Shown in pieces: positions 35,310 to 44,416 of a DNA stretch of 64,000 bases. The stretch spans positions 5,518,001 to 5,582,000 of the forward strand of contig NZ_CP017141.1 in the NCBI RefSeq assembly GCF_001721645.1, given 5' to 3'. The position numbers and the translations under genes are program-made. This DNA comes from Pedobacter steynii (lineage in GTDB: Bacteria; Bacteroidota; Bacteroidia; Sphingobacteriales; Sphingobacteriaceae). The notes beneath the pieces are model-generated. The model had not been told where the DNA came from. It searched no databases and worked only from the letters and a program-made list of their open reading frames with translations. The first letter of the stretch is position 1. Each line of letters starts with the position of its first letter.

Positions 35310-38300
35310 ATGGAGGTTAGAAAAGAATACATTTTAAGAGATTTTGATTTTTCAGAATTAACAACCTTATTTATATTAAAACATATCAATGAACAGGTGG
35401 ACACTGATGTTAAAGGCTTTTATGACCTTGTTCCGGATTCCATCGGCATTGATTTTGTTTTTTTCAACCATCCCGGCAGCAGCATTCCTTTTCCAGGAGT
35501 GGGCATTATTCAAAATGAGCAGATCACGACACTGACTTGTGGATGCAGGGATACCAGCACTAAATTATGTGTACATCAGGCCCAGGCATTATACAATATT
35601 ATAGAGCGCCCCGCTATCCGTATGTTCCTGGATCGCAAACTTCGCCTGGAACAAATGAGACTGCAGGCCAGAGATTACGGACTGGAAAAAGAAGCACAGA
35701 TTTCTGATTTCTTTGAGCTTGAATATGAAAATGGCCAAACGAAGATTAAAGCGGTCAAAAAGGAACTCTTTCCATTAAATAATCACAGTAAACAAGCACT
35801 TAAAAATACCCTGCTGCCAAAGGAAGGATTGCAATTGCCGGTTTCAGGATCTTTTAAAGCGAACCATAAAATGGGATTGGTGTTTGGACAACATCGTTTT
35901 TACAGCCACCTGACTTTAGAATTGATTGAAGCGCACACCACCCTGGACGGGAAGTTTAAAAACCCGGTAACAACCATCAATCCATCCGATCTGATCTGGA
36001 AAACTGAGCGGACAGAGGAGCTTAAATTTTATAGTGGGGTACTGAAATTTCAAAACAATTATAATTCTGAACGTACAGGTTCAGATCTGGATGCGCTTAA
36101 AGCACTTGCGAAAAATCCCCTTAAACTGGATGTTTTTCTGCACGATGCAAAGGTATCAGCTAATATTACAGCAAGTTCGATCCGGCCAATTCAGTTAAAA
36201 ACACTGAGTGTAGATATGAGTTTACATGTCAGCCAGCGACAAGAGTTCTATGAGGTGTCGGGCAAACTGAGCCTCGATGGTACCGACTACGCGCTGGACC
36301 AGATTCAGCTGAAATATCATTATTTCATTCAGATGAACCGGGATCTTCATTTAATTGATAACCCTGACTTTTTAAGGGTGATCGATTTCTTTAAGCAGCA
36401 CCATGATAAGATGCTGATCCACCATTCTAAATTTGAAGCTTTTCAGGATGATATCCTCTCCAAATTGGAAAACAGGATTAAGATCACTTATGATTATCTC
36501 AAGCCCGCCACAAAAAAACAGATAGAAGAGAAAGGTTTTGACCTGGAAAATGAGCAGATCATTTACTTATCAGAATCCGAAGATTTTGTATTGTTTACAC
36601 CAGTAATGAGGTACGGAGACCTGGAAATCCCCGTATTGTCCAGAAAGCAGATCAAGTCGAGAGATAGAAATGGCAATCTTTTTACTTTATCCCGCGATAC
36701 GGAAACAGAACTTCAGTTTACCTCTGACGTGGTACGGCAACACCCATATTTTGAAGATCAGCTGGAAAGCAACGATTGTTTTTACCTGCACAAAACCCGG
36801 CTTTTAGAGGATAACTGGTTTCTTCATGCTTTTGAGGAATGGCGGAACAAGAATATCAGTATACTGGGTTTCAACCAGCTAAAGAACAACAACCTGAATG
36901 CACATCAGGCCAAAATCTCGATCAATGTAATGAGCGGGATCGACTGGTTTAAAACAGCGGTAAAGCTGAAATATGGAAACCAGGTGGTTTCCTTAAGACA
37001 TTTACACCAATCTATTCGCAATAAAAACAAGTTCGTAAAACTGGATGATGGTACTCTGGGGATCCTTCCTGATGAGTGGATTGAAAAGTTTACCAAATAT
37101 TTTAATGCCGGGGAGGTGATTGAAGAACACATTCACACGCCAAAGATCAGTTTTACTGCAATTGAAGAAATGTACGAAGACCAGCTTTTGGATGAGTCGG
37201 TGAAAGATCAGCTGGCTATTTATAAGCGCAGGCTTTCGGGTTCAGACACCATCACCGATGTAGCGGTACCAGAAGGCTTGAATGCAACCCTGAGAGAATA
37301 TCAGAAACAGGGTTTAAACTGGTTGAACTTTCTGGATGAGTTTAATTTCGGGGCCTGCCTGGCCGACGATATGGGGCTGGGAAAGACCATACAAATTATT
37401 GCTTTCATCCTTTCCCAAAGAACAAAAGGCCACCACAACACCAACCTCATTGTGGTTCCTGCATCTCTGATCTTTAACTGGCAACAGGAAATCGAGAGAT
37501 TTGCACCTTCTATAAAGGTGCTGACGGTTTATGGTTCAGAGCGGATTAAGAATCATCATGAATTCGATAAGTATGAAGTAGTGATCACTTCTTATGGCAC
37601 CTTACTTACAGATATCAGGTTCTTAAAAGATTACCGCTTCAATTACATCTTTCTCGATGAATCACAAACTATTAAAAATCCCGAATCCCAGCGTTATAAG
37701 TCGGTGCGCTTGCTGCAATCCCGTAATAAAGTAGTCCTTACCGGAACACCGATAGAGAATAATACATTTGATCTTTACGGTCAGCTCTCTTTTGCCTGTC
37801 CTGGCCTGCTGGGTAGCAAACAATATTTCAGAGAGATCTATTCTACGCCGATAGACCAGTTTAAGGACCGTAGAGCGGCCATTCAACTTCAAAAAAGGAT
37901 CAATCCTTTTCTTCTGCGACGTACAAAAGAGCAGGTAGCTAAAGAGCTTCCTGATAAAACAGAAATGGTCATCTATTGTGAAATGGAACCTGATCAGCGT
38001 AAAGTTTATGATGGGTATGAAAAGGAAATCCGCGACTACCTGACCAATCAGACAGATGAAGAAGTAGCGAGTAATACGATGAATGTCTTGAAAGGTATTA
38101 CAAAGCTGAGACAGATCTGCAATTCTCCGGCACTATTAAGCGAAGATGAGTTTTATGGTAGCTCTTCTGCCAAAATGGAGGTCTTACTGGAGCAGATAGA
38201 AAATAAATCACCACAACATAAAATCCTGGTTTTTTCCCAGTTTGTAGGGATGCTGGAACTGATTAAAAAGGAATTAAAACATAAAAAGATCGCTTTTGAA

Positions 38301-38669
38301 TACCTCAGTGGACAAACCAGGAACCGGGAGGCGGTTGTGGCATCCTTTCAGGATAACCCGGAAATTCGTGTCTTTCTGATCAGTTTAAAAGCAGGAGGGG
38401 TTGGACTTAATCTGACTCAGGCAGATTACGTTTATCTGGTGGATCCCTGGTGGAACCCTGCGGTAGAAAATCAGGCAATTGACCGTACCTATCGCATCGG
38501 ACAACAGAAAAATGTCATTGCAGTCCGTCTGATCTGCCCGGATACCATCGAAGAAAAAATTATGAAACTGCAGGCTTCCAAAAAAGACCTGGTCAGAGAC
38601 CTGATAAAAACAGATGCCTCTATTTATAAATCTTTATCCAAAAAAGAATTGCTGGCTTTATTTAGTTAA
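35310..38669 (+). CDS. SNF2-family ATPase/helicase with an N-terminal SWIM zinc finger
   Basis: A 1119-residue Swi2/Snf2 protein. Near the N-terminus a SWIM finger is visible with ligands C77, C79, C87 and H89 (CxC-x7-CxH). The ATPase core fills the C-terminal 450 residues: LADDMGLGKT is the Walker A motif, FLDESQTIKNP holds motif II (DESQ rather than DEAH, within the range of this family), LTGTPIEN is motif III, and LKAGGVGLNLTQADYV with DRTYRIGQ are motifs V and VI. Such proteins remodel protein-DNA complexes, for example at stalled RNA polymerase or in DNA repair. The middle 550 residues are not recognised. Confidence 0.9.
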   Translation: MEVRKEYILRDFDFSELTTLFILKHINEQVDTDVKGFYDLVPDSIGIDFVFFNHPGSSIPFPGVGIIQNEQITTLTCGCRDTSTKLCVHQAQALYNIIERPAIRMFLDRKLRLEQMRLQARDYGLEKEAQISDFFELEYENGQTKIKAVKKELFPLNNHSKQALKNTLLPKEGLQLPVSGSFKANHKMGLVFGQHRFYSHLTLELIEAHTTLDGKFKNPVTTINPSDLIWKTERTEELKFYSGVLKFQNNYNSERTGSDLDALKALAKNPLKLDVFLHDAKVSANITASSIRPIQLKTLSVDMSLHVSQRQEFYEVSGKLSLDGTDYALDQIQLKYHYFIQMNRDLHLIDNPDFLRVIDFFKQHHDKMLIHHSKFEAFQDDILSKLENRIKITYDYLKPATKKQIEEKGFDLENEQIIYLSESEDFVLFTPVMRYGDLEIPVLSRKQIKSRDRNGNLFTLSRDTETELQFTSDVVRQHPYFEDQLESNDCFYLHKTRLLEDNWFLHAFEEWRNKNISILGFNQLKNNNLNAHQAKISINVMSGIDWFKTAVKLKYGNQVVSLRHLHQSIRNKNKFVKLDDGTLGILPDEWIEKFTKYFNAGEVIEEHIHTPKISFTAIEEMYEDQLLDESVKDQLAIYKRRLSGSDTITDVAVPEGLNATLREYQKQGLNWLNFLDEFNFGACLADDMGLGKTIQIIAFILSQRTKGHHNTNLIVVPASLIFNWQQEIERFAPSIKVLTVYGSERIKNHHEFDKYEVVITSYGTLLTDIRFLKDYRFNYIFLDESQTIKNPESQRYKSVRLLQSRNKVVLTGTPIENNTFDLYGQLSFACPGLLGSKQYFREIYSTPIDQFKDRRAAIQLQKRINPFLLRRTKEQVAKELPDKTEMVIYCEMEPDQRKVYDGYEKEIRDYLTNQTDEEVASNTMNVLKGITKLRQICNSPALLSEDEFYGSSSAKMEVLLEQIENKSPQHKILVFSQFVGMLELIKKELKHKKIAFEYLSGQTRNREAVVASFQDNPEIRVFLISLKAGGVGLNLTQADYVYLVDPWWNPAVENQAIDRTYRIGQQKNVIAVRLICPDTIEEKIMKLQASKKDLVRDLIKTDASIYKSLSKKELLALFS

Positions 38670-38739
38670 ATAAGACCTGATTATCACATTAAACTAAAGT
38701 AAATTTTAGGTATATTTAATGTTAAGCGCAGCAATTCTT

Positions 38740-39936
38740 ATGGACCGTCTTTTTAAAATTTTCGGGACTTTATTTCTGATGTTTACTTTGACAAACGTTT
38801 ATGGTCAGGGTAAGCAATGGATTTCTTTTGAATTTTATGAAGGGGTGTTTAATACTAACATTGATACATCAGTCCTGGTTCCAGCACCTGAACTTTCACA
38901 ACAATCGATAAAATCAGCCTATGAACGGCTAAATACCGCGGAATACCGGGCAATCATAGATTCTCTGCTGGGTTATCGGAAAAAATATGAACTAAACGAC
39001 TGGTTATACTATCAGCTGATTCGGAAAGTAGCCCAGCAAATCAGCCCTAAGCAGAATAATTATAGCCGTTATACCCTGTATAAATGGTTCTTCTTAGCAA
39101 AATCGGGCTATGATGCAAGACTGGCACTGAGTAAAGACAGAATCATCTTCTATATTTTTAATGATGAAGACATCCGGGATATTCCATTCTTTATGGTGGA
39201 TCAAAAGAAATTCATGTGTTTGAACTATCATGACTATCCTAAAGCAGATCTGAATGAAGATCCACCTATTCCTGTGACTATCAATATTACTGGCGCAACA
39301 AAATCCTTTTCCTACAAAGTGACTAAAATGCCGGATTTTAAACCGGATAATTATTTTGAAAAGAGACTGGAGTTTGTGTATAAACATAAAGCTTACCATT
39401 TTAACATTAAACTGAACCGGGAGATAGAGGCCATTTTTGCCAATTATCCTGCGGTAGATTTTGAAACTTATTTTAACATCCCCCTCAGTAAAGAAACTTA
39501 TGGATCCTTGATTCCCCTGCTTAAAAAGAACATTCAGGGAATGAGTCAGAAGAAAGGGGTTGACTATCTGATGCGATTTACCCGATATGCTTTTCTATAT
39601 GAAGATGATGCCGCTAATTTTGGAAATGAAAAGCGACTGTCTCCGGAAGAAACCCTATTTGCAAGTCATAGCGATTGCGATGATCGCGTGGCACTTTTCT
39701 TTTACCTGGTAAAAGAGATTTATAACATACCTATGATTGCACTGTTATATCCTACGCACATCACTATGGCCGTTCAGTTTGACAAGCCGATTGGAGATGC
39801 CATCGTTTACAAAGGAAAGCTTTATTCCGTTTGTGAACCTACTCCTCAGAAAGAAGATCTTCCAATTGGGGTGATCTCTGCAAAACTGAAAAATATTCCT
39901 TATCAAATTGTCTATCAGTACGACCCTGGACATTAA
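38740..39936 (+). CDS. Secreted transglutaminase-like protein, function unknown
   Basis: A 398-residue exported protein. I prefer ATG 38740 (MDRLFKIFGTLFLMFTLTNVYGQ, a clean signal peptide) over ATG 38719, which would add seven residues and lies beside a promoter-like TATATTTA. The C-terminal third looks like a transglutaminase/cysteine-protease core: C313 in SHSDCDDRVALFFYLV, H340 in LYPTHITMAV and E366 in LYSVCEPT, where classical enzymes have Asp. The first 230 residues are unfamiliar. It probably acts in the periplasm on peptides or cell-wall material, but this is inference from the triad-like spacing. Confidence 0.55.
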   Translation: MDRLFKIFGTLFLMFTLTNVYGQGKQWISFEFYEGVFNTNIDTSVLVPAPELSQQSIKSAYERLNTAEYRAIIDSLLGYRKKYELNDWLYYQLIRKVAQQISPKQNNYSRYTLYKWFFLAKSGYDARLALSKDRIIFYIFNDEDIRDIPFFMVDQKKFMCLNYHDYPKADLNEDPPIPVTINITGATKSFSYKVTKMPDFKPDNYFEKRLEFVYKHKAYHFNIKLNREIEAIFANYPAVDFETYFNIPLSKETYGSLIPLLKKNIQGMSQKKGVDYLMRFTRYAFLYEDDAANFGNEKRLSPEETLFASHSDCDDRVALFFYLVKEIYNIPMIALLYPTHITMAVQFDKPIGDAIVYKGKLYSVCEPTPQKEDLPIGVISAKLKNIPYQIVYQYDPGH

Positions 39937-39983
39937 AAATAGCTATATTTAATGCCTTATTTAATATAGTTGATCTGATTTTT

Positions 39984-41186
39984 ATGACCCGGAAGGTTTT
40001 ATTTTTTTTCTCTGCAGTACTCGGTTTTATAAACTTTGCAAATGGACAGCTTCCTGTCCTTGATGACTTGAATTACCTCTCTTCAAGAGATGGACTCGAA
40101 AATGCATTTCAGGTTTTTAAAGGTCAGAAATCGGCTACTGTAGCCTTTCTTGGTGGCTCAATTACCTATGCACCTGGCTGGAGAGATTCTGTATCTGTTA
40201 GTCTGCAACGTCGTTTCCCAAATACTTCTTTTCATTTTATTACCGCAGGTATACCCTCATTGGGTAGCTTGCCACATGCCTTCCGTTTAAAACAGGATGT
40301 GCTGGATTCGGGAAAAGTAGATTTACTGTTTCTGGAAGCAGCGGTCAATGATGAAGTGAACGGTACGGATAGCCTGGTCCAATTGCGGGCATTGGAAGGC
40401 ATCATCAGAAATGCAAGACTACATCAACCCAAAATTGACATCGTTCTGATGTCTTTTGCTGATCCAGATAAGACTAAAGCTTACAATGAAGGAAGAACTC
40501 CGGTTTCTGTTGCAAACCATGAACTGCTGGCCGCTTATTACGGATTGCCCTCCATCAACCTGGCTAAGGCAGTCAGGGATAGAATGCAGAACAAGGAATT
40601 TAGCTGGGAGGAAGATTTTAAGGACCTGCATCCTTCTCCATTTGGACAGGGAATCTATGCACGGGCCATCAGGAAACTGCTCTCTCTTAACTTTGATCCG
40701 CAGAAAACAACAATCCCATTAGCAAGCAGCCATCGGAAGCTATCCTTGCCCATGAATAATGGTAGTTTTGAAAAAGGGCATTACGTAGAACTAACCGATG
40801 CAACACGCTCAGAGGCTTGGATTTTACATAAAAACTGGCTGCCAGAAGACGGTTTAAATACGCGTAAAGGTTTTGTAAATATTCCGATGCTAACTGCACA
40901 GAAACCTGGGGCTATCTTAAGCCTGAACTTTAAGGGAAATGCGGTTGGCATGGCTATCGTATCTGGAGCGGATGCCGGAAAAGTAATATATACCATAGAC
41001 AATGGCCCAGAAAGAGAACTGGATTTGTATACTAAATGGAGTAAATCCTTACACTTACCCTGGTATGTGCTATTCGACAGCAACCTAAAGAATGGCAATC
41101 ATACGTTAAGACTCAGAATCAGTGAAAATAAAAATGGGAAAAGCACAGGAAATGCTTGTCGTATTGCTCATTTTCTCGTCAACTAA
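39984..41186 (+). CDS. Secreted SGNH/GDSL-type esterase
   Basis: A 400-residue protein with a signal peptide (about 1-21, ending ANG) and an SGNH hydrolase domain. Block I is VAFLGGSITYAPGW with the probable Ser nucleophile, block III is EAAVNDEVNG with the oxyanion Asn, and the Asp/His block is DLHPSPFGQGIYA. The C-terminal 150 residues form a likely beta-sandwich of the carbohydrate-binding or jelly-roll type. Members of this family remove acetyl or other acyl groups from polysaccharides or the cell wall. It is 47 bases after the transglutaminase-like gene and may share its transcript. Confidence 0.82.
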   Translation: MTRKVLFFFSAVLGFINFANGQLPVLDDLNYLSSRDGLENAFQVFKGQKSATVAFLGGSITYAPGWRDSVSVSLQRRFPNTSFHFITAGIPSLGSLPHAFRLKQDVLDSGKVDLLFLEAAVNDEVNGTDSLVQLRALEGIIRNARLHQPKIDIVLMSFADPDKTKAYNEGRTPVSVANHELLAAYYGLPSINLAKAVRDRMQNKEFSWEEDFKDLHPSPFGQGIYARAIRKLLSLNFDPQKTTIPLASSHRKLSLPMNNGSFEKGHYVELTDATRSEAWILHKNWLPEDGLNTRKGFVNIPMLTAQKPGAILSLNFKGNAVGMAIVSGADAGKVIYTIDNGPERELDLYTKWSKSLHLPWYVLFDSNLKNGNHTLRLRISENKNGKSTGNACRIAHFLVN

Positions 41187-41237
41187 CCAGAGCTTTTATC
41201 TATCTTAGGGACTTTTAAGCTGTAAACTGAAATTAAA

Positions 41238-43889
41238 TTGACTATTGCTGAGCGGATTTGCTTATTTCTTATTATTGTATCAGGTCTCGGACTGAAAGCA
41301 ACTGCCCAGATAAAGCGTGATGTCCTCGGTAAGGTAACAGACAGCACAAAGCAGGCTATTCCGGGAGCAAACGTGAGAATTATTGCAGGTAAGGATACCC
41401 TGAGCACCAATACAGATAAAAATGGTAAATTTTCTTTTAATCAGGTTCTGTCTCCGGATTTTTCTCTCCTCATCAGAAGCATCGGTTATAGACCCCATTC
41501 TGGCAATTTCAGTTTCAAAGCAGGAGCAAATACCCTTCAGCTGGAATCCTTCATTTTACAACCCGATACACTGATGTTGAAGGAGGTCGTTATTGAAGGA
41601 AAAGTGGTCGCCATGAAAGTCAAAAAAGACACACTGGAGTACAATGCTGCAGCTTATAAAGTTCGTGAAGGAGATTATGTGGAACAGTTACTCAAGCAAC
41701 TGCCGGGAGTGGAGGTAGACCAGAATGGAAAAGTCAGCAGCATGGGTAAAGAAATGACTAAAATCCGGGTGAATGGTAAAGACTTTTTTACTGGAAATGT
41801 AAAAGAGTTTATTAAACAGCTTCCTGCGGAAATGTTCTCTCATTTACAGGTTATAGATGATTATGGGGATGAGGCCAGACTCACAGGAATAAAAATGGGC
41901 CAGCCTAAAAAGATCCTTAACCTGGTTACCAAACCGGGAAGAAACAGAGGTAAATTCGGAAATGCAGGGGTCGATGGCGGTACAAATAATAGATATGGCT
42001 TCCAGGCTACGGGTAATGTTTGGAAAGACAATAAACAGGCAGGACTGAGCACAAACCTTAACAATACCAGGAATACCGGGGGAGCAAACCGGTCTTTCTA
42101 CACCTCCGCAAATTACCGGGATCAGATCACTAAAAGAACCAATGGATCCGGAAATTACTCTTTTAACAATAACCTGAATGAAAGCAATCAGTTCAACTAC
42201 ATTGAACGGGTTAACTCGCTGGGAACACTATATACTACAAATGACAATAAATCAAAGTCCAGGTCTGACAGTCATAATTTTGACCTGAATATGAATGGGA
42301 CTTATGATCAGCAATTTTTCACCGGGTCTTTAAACGGAGGTTTCTCCAACGGCGTGTCCAACAGCAGTTCGGAATCCGTTCAGAAAGGAGCCATTCGTCA
42401 GGATTTGTCCAACAGAAGTAACTCCAGTCAGTATAACCCCAGCCTCAACGGTAACTTTGGATGGGGTAAAGGGTTTGCAAAAAAAGGAAGGGCAATTTAC
42501 CTGAATTTCTCCGGGAGTATAACGGACTCGAAAAGCGAAGAGGATATGATGAACCGGATAGGTTATTACGATCAGAAAACCGGAGAGTTTGTGAAAGAGT
42601 CGTTCCTGAACCGTTTGATTGACAACAACAGCGCTAATCGTCAGATGAGTACAAGTATCAGCTACAGCGAACCATTGAGCCAGGCCGATGATACGGTAAG
42701 CACCAGGAATATTGACTTTAACTATACCTTTTCACTGTCCTCAACCAATAACGGACTACAGACCAGGGTTAAGGATGCAAACGGCACGATCAGTTTTGTG
42801 GATTCACTCAGCAATGTCTACCATTCCAATTTTATCAATAACAATTTACGGGTCAGCTATAGGTATGGTTCAAAGCGCCTGAATTATAGTGCCGGAATCT
42901 CTTTGCAGCCGAGTTCGTTAAAAGGAAGCTATGAAGGCCGTACGGACAGGATCAGACAGAACACCCTGAATTTTTCCCCTTCCGGAGACCTGAATTTTGT
43001 GATTTCTCCTTCACAATCCCTGAGTGGAAATTACACCGGTTCCAGCAATGCACCGGACTTCCAGCAATTGCAACCGGTACCGGATACAAGGGATTTGCAA
43101 AACATCATTATTGGCAATCCTGATCTGAAAACTTCTTTTAACCATACCGGAAACATAGATTACCGACTTTTTGATCCGAAAGGCGGACTGTCTTTTCAAA
43201 TGGGACTGAATACCAGCTTCGTGCAAAATAAGGTGGTTGCCAATGTGCTGCTGGTAGGAGATACGTTAAATAGCCTGAAGCAGGAAACACGTTATGTAAA
43301 CGCCAATGGAAATTATAACGTTGGAAGTTCCTATTCCTTAAATTATCCCTTTTCAAAAAGAAGGTTTGCTCTTACGATTAATGGAAACCTGGACCATGCA
43401 AATGATGTTCTGTTTACGGATGGAAAGAAAAGCTTTAGCAAACGGTTTAACTTTAACCAACAACTGAGCCTCTCGGTAAATACAGATAAAATTAGCCTGA
43501 GTGCACAGGCGGGTTATGTACTGAATACCAATACATACTCTTTGAATGCGGGTCAGACACGAAAAGTAGAGACCTGGATGTTCAACCTCTATTCCCGGTG
43601 GATCATGACGAAATCATTTACCCTGAATTTTTCCGGATCCAAGCGGATTAACAGTGGATACTCACTTTCAGCAAATAATCCTTTGCTGATCAATGCCGGC
43701 TTTGAAAAAACCTTCTTTAAAAATAAAACAGGAATGCTGACCTTTGCCGTAAATGATCTCCTGAATCAGGGAAACGGACTGAACAGAACTTTCTCTGATA
43801 ATGCCGTTACAGAAAGCCGCACAGAAGGGGTAACCCGTTTTTTCGTGCTTGGTTTTTCTATGAGACTTCAGGATTTTGGATTACATTAG
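41238..43889 (+). CDS. TonB-type outer membrane beta-barrel protein
   Basis: An 883-residue outer membrane protein. A signal peptide (about 1-23, ending TAQ) is followed by a carboxypeptidase-regulatory-like domain (GKVTDSTKQAIPGANVRI), a plug-like region (LKEVVIEGK through KKILNLVTKPGRN, about 114-233) and a large Asn/Ser-rich barrel ending in an aromatic strand. It resembles the non-SusC group of barrel proteins (OMP_b-brl families) of Bacteroidota, often annotated as TonB-dependent receptor. The start is TTG 41238, with no in-frame ATG nearby that would keep the signal peptide. No SusD partner is present. Confidence 0.85.
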   Translation: MTIAERICLFLIIVSGLGLKATAQIKRDVLGKVTDSTKQAIPGANVRIIAGKDTLSTNTDKNGKFSFNQVLSPDFSLLIRSIGYRPHSGNFSFKAGANTLQLESFILQPDTLMLKEVVIEGKVVAMKVKKDTLEYNAAAYKVREGDYVEQLLKQLPGVEVDQNGKVSSMGKEMTKIRVNGKDFFTGNVKEFIKQLPAEMFSHLQVIDDYGDEARLTGIKMGQPKKILNLVTKPGRNRGKFGNAGVDGGTNNRYGFQATGNVWKDNKQAGLSTNLNNTRNTGGANRSFYTSANYRDQITKRTNGSGNYSFNNNLNESNQFNYIERVNSLGTLYTTNDNKSKSRSDSHNFDLNMNGTYDQQFFTGSLNGGFSNGVSNSSSESVQKGAIRQDLSNRSNSSQYNPSLNGNFGWGKGFAKKGRAIYLNFSGSITDSKSEEDMMNRIGYYDQKTGEFVKESFLNRLIDNNSANRQMSTSISYSEPLSQADDTVSTRNIDFNYTFSLSSTNNGLQTRVKDANGTISFVDSLSNVYHSNFINNNLRVSYRYGSKRLNYSAGISLQPSSLKGSYEGRTDRIRQNTLNFSPSGDLNFVISPSQSLSGNYTGSSNAPDFQQLQPVPDTRDLQNIIIGNPDLKTSFNHTGNIDYRLFDPKGGLSFQMGLNTSFVQNKVVANVLLVGDTLNSLKQETRYVNANGNYNVGSSYSLNYPFSKRRFALTINGNLDHANDVLFTDGKKSFSKRFNFNQQLSLSVNTDKISLSAQAGYVLNTNTYSLNAGQTRKVETWMFNLYSRWIMTKSFTLNFSGSKRINSGYSLSANNPLLINAGFEKTFFKNKTGMLTFAVNDLLNQGNGLNRTFSDNAVTESRTEGVTRFFVLGFSMRLQDFGLH

Positions 43890-43906
43890 CAGCACATCAT
43901 CAATCA

Positions 43907-44404
43907 ATGAACAGACGTTTAGCTATAAAACAAGTACTCATATTCGCAGGGGGATTGGCCCTGCTGCCTTCCTGCTTAAGGAATGAAGGCAAAGTTTCTA
44001 TTCAGTTGCAACACCTCGATATCTCTGCTGCACAGGAGAAATTACTGGCGGAGATTGCAGAACTGATTATCCCAAAAACAAACACTTCAGGTGCAAAAGA
44101 CCTTGGACTTCACCTTTTTGTATTAAAAATGCTGGACGATTGCTATGATAAAGCAGAACAGGAACAGTTTATCAACGGCTTAAAAGCCTTTGAAGGACTG
44201 GAAGGAGCAGAGCTGAAACAACTGCTAACCGAAGCCAATGCGAACAAAGCCGGCCTTGCTAAAGAAATCAGCCAGTTTTTCTCTATTATGAAATCACGTA
44301 CCATTGGCGGTTACCTGAATTCCAAATATGTAATGAGCAACCTGGTCATCTGGGAATTGGTTCCCGGAAGGTACAATGGTTATTTCCCTGTTAAAACAGC
44401 TTAA
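43907..44404 (+). CDS. Gluconate 2-dehydrogenase subunit 3 family protein
   Basis: A 165-residue small subunit that pairs with a GMC oxidoreductase. The N-terminus NRRLAIKQVLIFAGGLALLPSC combines a twin-arginine-like motif with a lipobox (Cys 23), so it may be exported by Tat and lipidated. The conserved QEKLLAEIAELIIPKT and LHLFVLKMLDDCYD segments identify the subunit 3 family, and GRYNGY is the usual end. It starts 17 bases after the barrel gene and 12 bases before the GMC gene. The pair probably oxidises a sugar or polyol in the periplasm, and this subunit would carry the flavoprotein across the membrane. Confidence 0.85.
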   Translation: MNRRLAIKQVLIFAGGLALLPSCLRNEGKVSIQLQHLDISAAQEKLLAEIAELIIPKTNTSGAKDLGLHLFVLKMLDDCYDKAEQEQFINGLKAFEGLEGAELKQLLTEANANKAGLAKEISQFFSIMKSRTIGGYLNSKYVMSNLVIWELVPGRYNGYFPVKTA

Positions 44405-44416
44405 GTAAAAGAGAAA

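Noticed and set aside
37657..37674. DESQ instead of DEAH/DEAQ in motif II of the SNF2 protein as a sign of inactivity
   Set aside because: The Asp-Glu pair needed for ATP hydrolysis is intact and this variation is normal in bacterial SNF2 proteins.
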